29,179 bases of DNA, taken from assembly GCA_003427395.1 (NCBI GenBank), contig BFEA01000075.1, positions 1,838,949-1,868,127 of the forward strand, written 5' to 3'. The translations under genes were made by a program, and so were the position numbers. This document shows positions 20,551 to 29,179 of the stretch, in pieces. How positions within the stretch are numbered: the first letter of the stretch is position 1; the number at the start of each line of letters is the position of its first letter. Under the pieces are notes generated by a model. That model searched no databases and was not told the origin of the DNA. It worked only from the letters and a program-made list of their open reading frames with translations. Source of the DNA: Chara braunii. Its lineage: Eukaryota; Streptophyta; Charophyceae; Charales; Characeae.

Positions 20551-21066
20551 AGGCGCTGCTGCGATAACACTAGCCGGTCAGGGCGTATGCGGGCACAGAG
20601 GGGTGTGAGGGCACTGCGGTGACAGTGGTTGCACAGTGGCCATAGTTGGGCCGAGCGTGTGGAAGACGGGTGATGGCGATGGTGGTCTTCGGGTAGGAGG
20701 TGCATGGAGAGGGGAGACGAGGTGGGATGAGGGGAGGAGAGAGAACGCACCTGGTGTATGTCGGCGGTCGGCATTGGTGATGACGTCACGTACACTGGTC
20801 TTCAACTTCAATGTGATCCAGTCGAATGAACGTAGAGGATAGATAGGCTGAGTAGTGTAGGCTGGGCGCTGGGCGCCAGACAATAGCGACATTGGATAGT
20901 GTTGGTGTGACCAGAGAGTATCGGCATTGGCACTCAAGTTCATTGTATTGCTCTTATTTGGATGATATCTTTGTGCATTGTGCTCTTTGCTTGGTACATG
21001 ACCATCTGGACTACTTCGTGATTTTGAAACTCGGATTTCTGTCGATAGCTCTCGCGCATATTTCTT
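20551..21066. other. Unassigned stretch
   Basis: A long minus-strand frame runs from 21186 to 20578 (202 codons), but its product is Pro/Ser/His-rich, shows no domain, and its start lies inside the duplicated block that follows. I do not treat it as a gene. Confidence 0.5.
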
Positions 21067-21427
21067 GCACTTCCTTTCAAACTGCACTGCCACACCTGTA
21101 GGTACTGGGGAAAAGGAAAACCGAGATAAAACGACGCCATGTCTCTTCCCATGTTCTAGGGGAAGAGTCACTCTTATTTTGCACATTTGGTGAGCCAGGT
21201 AAGTAGTGGAGGGAGGCCCAACATACCCTTCGTCCCTGAATGACGCGCGTTCTTTCTAACTGCCCTTCTACACTTGTAGTACTGGGACATGTATCTTCCC
21301 ATGTTCTAGCGGATGATTCATTCTCATTCTACACATTTGGTGAGTAGTGGGGCGAGTCCCAATGTATCCTGCCGTCGCCCGAAGACCGTGCTTCCTTCTG
21401 GTGAGTAGTGGGGCGAGTCCCAATGAT
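21067..21427. repeat. Imperfect direct repeats (about 150-180 bp) with a third partial copy
   Basis: Segment A (from 21067) and segment B (from 21247) share a T/C-rich start, a CTGTAGGTACTGG-like block, TCTTCCCATGTTCTAG (21144 and 21294) and ACATTTGGTGAG. A third partial unit at 21399 repeats GGTGAGTAGTGGGGCGAGTC, also seen at 21336. GTGAGTAGTGGGGC recurs far away at 29042, so part of this unit is dispersed. Confidence 0.75.
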
Positions 21428-24400
21428 ATGTGCTCCATAATTGTGGTCGTAATAGAGGGCATTAAATTTTGTTTAATTCTCAATTTACTAGTGGTCATGA
21501 ACCGAGACGTTGTGCTTGATGCGGACAGTACCTGAATGATCAAACCACGTCGTTGATTGTATTGAAGGATGCATTATGTTTGGGTGATCTGTAGGTTATA
21601 CCTATTCATGATCTTGTCATGTAGAAGAGCCACATAATTCCCTGATTTGTTCAAGCCTTGGCCAAGAGTCCTGAAAGCTATACTGCAACATGGAGTGGAA
21701 GACATGGCAACATGGACATGGAAGTGCAATGTTGTTTTGCCTTCTGCCGAGAGGGGTGTTCGATGGACAGTTGCATTGACTCCATATGATGAAGTGGCAT
21801 GGTGCTGGCATCCATGGTACACAACATGAATATGCATCACGCAGTTCTCAGGCACTGTCAGAGTTGCAATGGCAAACAGGCAAACGAGAAATGCTGGACA
21901 ATGCGTGTTGCCTCACACCAAGGATTGCGTGATGGATGCGATAGTGCAATTATGCATCATGTGGTTGTGGTGTTTGTGTTGATGACATTCCTGGGCACGA
22001 ACAGGGATGTGTGATTCTGAGCATGATCTGAGTCGCGATGAGACTCGAGTTCAGGGAAGATTATGGTGAACCGCCTCTGAGTGTACATGGAGGCGGAGCC
22101 ACAATATCATGTGAAATGGAGGATGTGTATGAGGGTCTTTGAAATGGCAACACCAACGATGGCCCTGGGGGGAGGAGATTCCATTGTCCTTGCGTTTCAA
22201 GGTTGATGCAATGTAATTCCAATGCACATATAAGGCATTCGGAGAGAATTGACCATGGAAGTGCATTTTACGGTAGAGTATGGAGCAAAAGAGAATGGTG
22301 GCCCACAAAGAGAGAACTTGTCAGTCATGCACCCTTTCGCTTGAATGCATCAAGCTTAGTGGGTACTTCGGGACGGTGTGTGTAGGGTAGGTACTTGGGA
22401 AGAGGCAGTGAGAGGGAAAACGAATGGCATGAATCAAAAGGGGAGTGGCAAGAGATGAAAGAGTCAATTATCGAAATTGGCCCTAAAACCCGCAATCATC
22501 ATTGAGAAGTGCTGACGGAGCATGGGAGCGTACTGTGATGACTGGTTTCACTGGAGTTGACCATTTGACAAATGGTGATCAATGGTTTGCACCACTCCAT
22601 GATTCTTGGCTTGAACAACATCATAGCCATGAAGATCATTGTGAGAAGTGTGCTCGCAGGATTGTCCTTTATATATCCCCCTCCTCTGAAGGATGCTCTC
22701 CAGGATTCAGACTGAACACAGTCATCCAGCAACCAACTACATGACAGGGTGGTCTACACGACCAAGCGATAAACTCAAAGCATGCTTCAACTATAATGAC
22801 CATACGTTGTATTCGGGGGAAGACTGTAGGTGCATAGTGACGTATCGATGAATGCGTGAAGGCTCTATCCACAGTGTTGTGACTGAAACATCTCAAGGAC
22901 TTCAATCAGCTATATCAACCACCAAACATACTCCTTGAGAGAGTCATAGATGCATCCAAACTCCACCACACTCAATTCACTTGGAGTCGGGTAAGACCGG
23001 TCAGACTCCTGAAAAAAAACTATTTTTTTAGTTCTCACTCGACGGACTCTCAATGAAAAACTTTTCCAGATCCTTTTCACTTTTCGAGAGTTCGTCCGAA
23101 GTGTTGTGGAGTGAGGCCCGCATTTTCCATGTGTGGAAAGTGGGCAATTACCTGCGCCTGCAGGTATCGATCACTCTCTGATTTTCAGAGCTGCTCTTGA
23201 TCTGAAGACGTCAAAAGGGTGGGTGTTGTTGGCCCAAACTCGAGGCACACTCTCCTAACTTTCGTGCCCTTACGGGGTTCAACGGAGGTTCTCCTAAAAT
23301 AGAATGCGTCCAGGCATAGGACTTTCCCTTCTTGTCTTCTCCTCCATTCGTCAAATGGACTCGAACCCTTGAAGCCCCGATGATTTGCACAAGTACAAAC
23401 GATTGTTGAGGCCCTTTTGAAGGATGCCAACTTCAGAGGGTCTCTCTGTTGACCCGCCTAGCCCCGCAACAGCTCCAGATGTGAACCCAGGAGAAGGAAT
23501 ACTCGTCTACGGAAGAGAGGGATTAGCACATCCGGTCGGGTGGGGTTAGCACGACTCTCAGGTTGCTAGGGGGAGTTGAGAAAGAATGGGTCACTGCTCA
23601 AGCACCATGGCACTGACTCCAAGTTGGAAGTCAGACTGAACCTGTAAAAGATGCACAAGAAAGGCTTGGAAGTATCCTCTAGGCCATTTTTGGAAATGGA
23701 AGGATACAAGAACACTGCAAATTTCTAATCTTGGAAGGTACTGTTTCAAGCTCTTTGGGAGCTGCCAGGGGACTTTGCTGTCAAATAGAACCTGGCGAGT
23801 CGGAATGATTAGGTTTAGCATACACACTTGCAGGAACAGATGCCGTGCTATGCTTACAACCATGGCCTTCCTGACTCTAAGGGGCTTGCCCCATTGCACA
23901 TTGGAAGTACCCGCCCAATTGCACATTGGAATTGCCCCTTCAGGAGGTTTTGTCACTTCAAAAGCACTGGTCCATTCCATTTCGCAAATTGAATCAAACT
24001 TGTGAACTTTCAACGATAATTGACGTGAAGTGCCTTGTGGAACACTCCACTCTACCAAGCATGGACGAGTTTTGTACTACCCGATATACCCAGAACAGTT
24101 TAATCCGATGATGAACACTGGACAACTATGGTGCAAATAAGACTAGCTCATGAAATTGTACAATCATGTCCGAGCCACTGGAAGGTCAGTCATCCGGCAA
24201 GTTCAACTATAAGAGTTGAACTCCCAACTTTCCACCAACAACATGGGTCATGTGGCAAGTGGATTAAGCGAGCTGGAGGGGTTAAGTGTGAATCGCTTCA
24301 CCCTCAATTGAGCCGTTGCCTTAGCAACAGCACTATGACCGCTACACATGACCACATCAGGTGCCTCCCATGGATCCGTGTTTTTTTTTATTTCTAAGTC

Positions 24401-24558
24401 GTTGTTTCCGACAGGTAGTGGCACAAGCCTGTATTTTTAGAGGAGATCACTTCCTTGCGGTGCATTCGACAACCTAGAAGTATGCTTGTGTCTCTGGCTT
24501 ATGGCTTGAGTGTACCTAGAACCGTCGTGATCACCCAAAATACAAAGAATTTACGCTA
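21428..24558. other. Unassigned 3.1-kb stretch
   Basis: I recognise no gene. The longest frame (23591-24058, minus, 155 codons) gives a normal-composition but unrecognised peptide. A 25-bp imperfect repeat (ATTGCACATTGGAA) occurs at 23893 and 23918. TTTCC and GGAAA form a short hairpin near 23126-23141. Another unrecognised minus frame lies at 23185-23430. Confidence 0.5.
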
Positions 24559-25084
24559 ATGCTAGGCTACCAGCCGGGTGGCTCGGTAGGGGTTGGTCCT
24601 GCAAGGGACCCGCCCAGAACGCCCTCCCGTGCGGCCAGTCCCCACCCCTGGGCCAGTGAGCATAAAATTGTCGAGAGTCCAGTCAGGCCCTCCTGGTCTC
24701 ATGGTCATGTACCGAAGCAGACCCATGGGAGTCTCGGACAACCCTTCTACTCATGTGTGCTCTCGGTAAGCAATATGATTAAAACCAGCGCACCTAATAG
24801 GCTAATACCGTGCCTGAATAAGAAACACATCTAGGGTTCTTAGAGTATTTGCTAGTGTAGTTTCGAGATTATCATGGTTGGCTTCGGCACGACAATTTAC
24901 ACAGCTTCCCTTGTTCTCAGCCAATAATCTCATGATAGGTGAGAGGCAGTGATCTCCTTGCAGAGCCTGCATTGAGGTCCCAGTGCTGGCTATAAGACCT
25001 TATCCAACCCCTCGAAACTGCGAATGCTGCAGAGTCTCTCCGCATTTTTCTGATCTTGTGATAATATCAGCTCTGATGATGGTC
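24559..25084. other. Unassigned stretch before the PLE
   Basis: A GC-rich segment (24565-24670) precedes ordinary sequence. It does not match any rRNA or tRNA I can recall. It may include the decayed 5' part of the Penelope-like element, but no motif is visible. Confidence 0.4.
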
Positions 25085-27140
25085 GTCGCAAGCTTTTTCA
25101 AGAAGGCTCTAAGTATCACTTGAATGGGGAAACTGCTGATGTGCTCTAAGGGGTGGCAATCAGACCTGAAGAGTACATTACAGTGACAAAAGTCACAAAA
25201 CGTTTTTAGGTAGACAATCTCAATCTTCCTCTTTCTTGTCTCTTTCTTTGAAGTTGAACAGCTGACGTTCTGCAATCCGGACTCATTGTCAATCCTGTGC
25301 ATCTTTGCCCTCTTGTATTGTGAGTCAGCCACGTCTCGTTCGTTCTACATGTCTCATTGCGCCATCTCCAACAACCACTTCGTTATTGTTCCTAAGGACA
25401 AAACATAGCATAATTTGGCATTCTGCTGGAAGAATTGATATCTACTTCATCTCTCCACCCATTTGGACAATCCCACTTATGACCGCCCTCATGAATGCGT
25501 TGTCGATGTCCTTGGCAGCCATGCAAAACGGAATCACCATTGGGGTTACGCCCGTACTGTTGTCCTGCCTTACCTTCGCTATGTTCTAAAAGCTCACAAA
25601 TTTCCTCCAGCTCTTCGCAGCATTTTTGGAGTCACAACACAAAACAACATTGTTGTTCCCTTGTATGCTCCACCTCGCCCAATAGTTTGTACCATTCGTA
25701 TAGGGCCTCCTCAACCATTGGTTAGTACAACGATTACTTCTCAATGCTACTTTGCAAGGAATGATCTCTACTCTTTCTAAGAAAGACACTAAGCCCTATC
25801 AGCAGGTTGGTGCGATGGTGCTCGATTGTTCAGAGTGCCGATGAAGTGATGCTTGACCTCTAAACAATGCATCCTCTCTACTTGGCCTCTCTCCTCACAC
25901 TATTGATTAACCACGATATAGTAATATATACCAACCTTCCTTATGGTGTCATTCTGGATAACATGGCAAAAACTCTTGATGAAGCCCATGTTTATGCCCT
26001 TTCGCATACGGACAACTAAAGGGCATACTCGCAAGCGTTCACATTGCAATGTCATGAACATGGTAATTCAAGGACCTTGTTGTCACCAATGGACAACTAA
26101 TGCAGGCCCAGATACCTTTTTTTGTTTCCCAGATTCTCCAACATCTTCGCTTTGTTGTACGAAGTGCACTATAGATGGCACAGTTAGGAAACAGATTGTC
26201 GGTATTCCAATGGGAACTAATGCTGGTCGAAACGTTTCTAATTGTATCCTATATTGGGATGACGAACACGTTGTTGATGAAATTCATCAACATGATCTTC
26301 AAGCCGCTCAGTAATATACTTTCACAGTTATCGCCTCATTGGTGATGTTCTTTCATGGAGGCAATTATCTCCTCCACTAGAGTACAACGTCCTTGATGAA
26401 GATCATGTTTACGCCCTTTGGCATACTCGCAAGCGTTCACACTGGAATGTCCTGGATGTGGTAGTTCAAGGACCTCGTTGTCACCAATGGACAACTGTTT
26501 CAAACCCATACACCTTTTCTGTTTCTCAGATTCTCCAACATTTTCGCTTTGATGTGCAAAGTACACTGCAGATGGCACACTTAGGGAACAAATTGCCGGT
26601 ATCCAATTGGAATTAATGTTGGTGACAATGTCTCTAATTCTATCCTATATTGGGATGAAGCGCGGTCTGTTGATGACATTCGTCAACATGATCTTCAACC
26701 CGCTCAACGATATGCTTTCAATTATCGCCTCATTGGTGATGCTCTTTCATGGAGGCAATTATCTCTTCCACTGACCACTACGACCTTGAGTGGAAGGAAA
26801 GACAACGTCGAATGACTCTTGTACCTTTTTAGGTGTGCAGCTACATGTCCATTTGGATGGCCCGCTTCCCATGAGTGTCTTTGATAAAATGGTGGCATGG
26901 GACTTCCTTGTCATTCACTCCCATCATTGGACTTGAGTGTTATCTGCACAAATTACTAGATTCGCAAAATTCTGTAACAATTGACGGGACTTTCGAATTG
27001 TAGCACGTCGCATGCTTTCTCATGGACATCCCCCATCAATCCTTGCTAAGGGGTGGACCTGCTACATGCACTCCCGCCAAAGGCGCTATCCTGCATATGT
27101 GACGAGTCCCGCTCAGTGGTTCCAATGCGCGCTACGATAG
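25085..27140 (+). pseudogene. Penelope-like element reverse transcriptase, decayed
   Basis: PLE reverse transcriptases use target-primed or telomeric priming to copy element RNA into DNA. On the plus strand, through several frames and stops, family blocks appear in order: RKLFQEGSKYHLNGETADVL (from about 25087); NNHFVIVPKDKT (about 25368-25405); LPYLRYVLKAHKFPP then RSIF (about 25565-25625); VIYTNLPYGVILDNMAKTLD, motif A-like (about 25922-25985); QIVGIPMGTNAG, motif B-like (about 26190-26230); YRLIGDVLSW, motif C-like (about 26320-26360); TFLGVQLHVHLDG then SVFDKM (about 26825-26900); and SAQITRFAKFCNN (26943-26981). The last open segment ends with TAG at 27140. The Y/F-I-D-D motif has become LIGD. 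No GIY-YIG endonuclease domain is visible downstream or upstream. Confidence 0.82.
25975..26772 (+). repeat. Tandem duplication of the PLE palm region
   Basis: Copy A (25975-26379) and copy B (26392-26772) both start CTTGATGAAG and end TGGAGGCAATTATCTC. They span motif B to motif C of the reverse transcriptase. Copy A carries a roughly 21-bp extra segment near 26010. Both copies encode YRLIGD[VA]LSW. The duplication breaks the domain order (A-B-C-B-C), so it arose in a dead or dying element. Confidence 0.9.
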
Positions 27141-27786
27141 TCCTTGACACCCTGTATTTTTACTGCTCTCGTCCTGTCCCTACTTGCTCATCTGATGATA
27201 ATGCTGCTATCCTACATATGTGATGCATCTCGCCAACACCTGCTTCATGTCTCCGATTGTAGCATCAGAAGAACGCAGCCTCTATGCCACTCGCACCCTT
27301 TATTTCGAACTCTTGTCCAATCAAATCCCCTCTCATCTCTTTATGTGTTTGGTTGTAGACAACTGCTTTTGCCTTATCACCACCCCGGTCTCATTCACGG
27401 TCTCACCAGAGAATAGCTGTCGTGTTCCCATTGTTCCTCCTTTATTGCCAGAGACGTGCTCATGTTCGGTTTGCATTTATTGTTGATGGTGTGTGCCGTG
27501 TTGTCGCTCATTCAAGGATCAGCAACCAGTTTCTTTGTTTGCCCCGATTCTCTTTGTGCCTGCTCCACAGGTTGTTGCTGTCCATTTGTTCCAAAGGACA
27601 ATATCCGCTCCTATGCCCCCAGCAGCCAGTCCAACTTCTCACTGCAAGATCGTGTTTTGTGTCTGCACAACAGGGTGCGGTCCACGCCTGGGGTGCACTC
27701 CTGATTTCATGGGCAGTCCCTACTCAGGATGCAGCCCCAAATGTCCTGGGATTACAACATGATTTGTCAGAATTGTGAATTGCCGC
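27141..27786. other. Unassigned stretch downstream of the PLE
   Basis: Several plus-strand frames (82-118 codons) overlap here; they are Cys/Leu/Ser-rich with no recognisable motif. A GIY-YIG endonuclease would be expected C-terminal to RT in many PLEs, but no GIY, YIG or downstream Arg/His/Glu/Asn pattern is visible. Confidence 0.45.
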
Positions 27787-27955
27787 ACAAGGTGTACACC
27801 ACTTGGGTGATCTGCAAATGGCTGACCAATATCGTTTGCCGGAATTACAAGCTTTTGCCCCTACGAGGCATAAACCACGTGGGTGATCTGCAACCGACTG
27901 ACCAGTAAACAATCTGGTACATTTTGGGCTTGCAACACCAGCTGGGTGATCCATC
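27787..27955. repeat. Imperfect repeats with TGGGTGATCTGCAA
   Basis: TGGGTGATCTGCAA occurs at 27804 and 27880, with TGGGTGATCC at 27943. CTGACCA follows the first two at the same distance. It looks like two and a half units of about 76 bp, strongly diverged. Confidence 0.6.
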
Positions 27956-28334
27956 TTATCCTCACAATGCCGGTCTGTCAAGGACAGACTGATTCTTAAG
28001 CCCTCTCTTATCCTTTCCTGTGCTTTCGTCTTCATTCTACACTCCTTACTTTCCCTTACACTCTTTGTCTTCCTTTGCTTTGTCTTCTTTCCATCTTTTC
28101 TGTGTGTTTTTCCGCTCTCCCTTTGCTCCGCCTCTTTTCCACAGCATACAAGTGGGCCATTATGGCACACGGGGATGCACGCAGCTCGCGCTCAACAACA
28201 AGGAAAGAGAAGGAAGAACTTCTCAGAAAGAGGCAAAAGAACAATTTCATTGTGCTCTTCATGTTTGCCTTGTGTGGTTTTATCATCTGTTTTGACAAAG
28301 TGTGCCTTTTTAGTTGAATATACATGACAGTATA

Positions 28335-28368
28335 TATGTGTGTGTGTGTGTTTATATATGTATGTATA

Positions 28369-28435
<67 letters not shown>
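28335..28435. repeat. (TG)n, TA-rich and (GA)n compound microsatellite
   Basis: A TG array (28337-28351), then TA/TG alternation, then a perfect GA array (28371-28435). Ser-Leu and Arg-Glu frames across it are artefacts. A pyrimidine-rich stretch of C and T (28500-28560) follows. Confidence 0.97.
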
Positions 28436-28438
<3 letters not shown>

Positions 28439-28586
28439 ACAGCCATCCCCAGCCTTTTCCTGCCACCCCCCGCCCTCCCCCACGCTATGCCATTGAGCGT
28501 ATGCTGCCCCCTCCCTCCCCTCCCTCCCTTCCCCCCCCTTCGCCCATCTCCCCAAGTCCCTGATGCATGACTGAAATGCATTCTTC

Positions 28587-28646
28587 ACAGACTGTGGATG
28601 CTTGACATTCTGATGAGTTGGTGAACGTCTGGTAAAGCAGTATATC
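28587..28646 (+). ncRNA. Degenerate hammerhead copy 4
   Basis: Contains CAGACTGT and CTGATGA (28610-28616) in the same layout as copy 1. Helix I can still form: GGATG with CATTC, loop CTTGA. Helix II (GTTGG with CTGGT) is held only by G-U-rich pairing, the GAA box reads AAA, and the base before helix I is G, where the cleavage site needs A, C or U. ACTG and CAGT of helix III are partly retained. Not expected to cleave. Confidence 0.55.
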
Positions 28647-29179
28647 ACAGTGCACATTTCTGCATGGTCTTTCACAATGCACACATTTTGTGCATTGATG
28701 TGCTCTTGTAAGGCTGTTTACATGTGAGCTGGACCAATGACGTACTGAACAAAAATGGTGATTGCTATCTTTTCCTGCATGACTGCGCATGTTTGAAAGG
28801 GAGATTGAGAGGGAAAGGAGGGAGGGTCAATGGTCAGAGAAGAATCTATTTGCTTTTGTTATTTGGTTGCTTTCAGATCTCAAAATGATTTAGAGAGACG
28901 AGGAGAAGGATTCGCAGAATCATTTTACTGCTGTCAGAGCAGAGGGAATGAGAGTGATAACAGAGGAGAACAGTTCCGAAAATAGTTCTTGGCGTAGGGA
29001 AGAGTTTTTACTTTGGGATTCAGGGGAAAAAAAGAGCATCAGTGAGTAGTGGGGCTAGTTTGCTAGCTCATCTCAGGCGCCTTAGGGTGAAGAGGTCCCA
29101 TCTTTGCTGTTCGCCCAGAAAGTTTCTTTTGAACTTTGAGTTACCTCAAGATTTATCCATTGGAAGGGACGCTGGACCC
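28647..29179. other. Unassigned end of window
   Basis: No gene or RNA recognised. GTGAGTAGTGGGGC at 29042 matches the dispersed 14-mer in the repeats at 21336 and 21406. Confidence 0.5.

Noticed and set aside
20578-21186. 202-codon minus-strand frame as a gene
   Set aside because: Low-complexity Pro/Ser/His composition, no recognised family, and its start overlaps a duplicated repeat whose other copy gives a similar start peptide in an unrelated frame.
23330-23430. Possible minus-strand tRNA (B-box-like GGTTCGAGTCC)
   Set aside because: The T-arm stem has a mismatch, and no matching acceptor stem, anticodon arm or D arm could be found at the right spacing.
24559-24834. GC-rich segment as a piece of rRNA
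   Set aside because: No stretch could be matched to conserved rRNA helices from memory; left unassigned.
27724-28170. 148-codon minus-strand Lys/Arg-rich frame as a gene
   Set aside because: It covers the TGGGTGATCTGCAA repeats and a pyrimidine-rich stretch; no domain and no support.
28056-28581. Reading frames of 110-136 codons rich in Ser-Leu
   Set aside because: They are driven by the (GA)n microsatellite; no domain outside it.

Overview
This is a repeat-rich nuclear window from a eukaryote. It contains no host protein-coding gene that I can recognise. The content suggests a green-lineage genome, plausibly a charophyte-type alga or a plant: a Ty3/Gypsy element with an initiator-Met-tRNA-like primer-binding site, a Penelope-like reverse transcriptase, hammerhead ribozyme motifs, and long (CT)n and poly(C) tracts. 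The taxon is an inference; no rRNA, tRNA or conserved host gene was found to fix it.

Layout. Positions 1-240 carry one structurally complete type III hammerhead ribozyme and a decayed second copy 177 bp downstream. Positions 240-2923 are unassigned, with a 102-bp and a 63-bp two-copy tandem repeat. From about 2935 to 16975 lies a decayed Ty3/Gypsy-type LTR retrotransposon in minus orientation. Its two LTRs are about 2.35 kb each (2935-5356 and 14629-16975) and roughly five in six bases match by eye. Reading on the minus strand, the order is LTR, primer-binding site, Gag, zinc knuckle, a roughly 3.7-kb unrelated block, protease, linker, reverse transcriptase, RNase H, LTR. Integrase is missing and every coding domain is broken. 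The unrelated block holds a (CT)n tract, tandem duplications and a 238-bp foldback/MITE-like element with 76-bp inverted arms.

Positions 16976-25084 are mostly unassigned. They hold microsatellites, a degenerate hammerhead (about 17.5 kb), a 39-bp and a 287-bp tandem duplication, a 93-base poly(C) run joined to (TC)n, a 76-bp tandem repeat, two perfect hairpins, and a roughly 150-bp duplicated block. Positions 25085-27140 hold a plus-strand Penelope-like element (PLE) reverse transcriptase pseudogene. Its palm region is tandemly duplicated, and both copies have lost the first Asp of the catalytic Asp-Asp pair. A (GA)n tract and a fourth, degenerate hammerhead follow (about 28.6 kb).

No functional pathway is encoded here. 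The biologically interesting layer is RNA and repeat structure: a hammerhead family whose helix II shows compensatory changes, a PLE in the same neighbourhood, a long-hairpin element, and an unusual number of two-copy local duplications.
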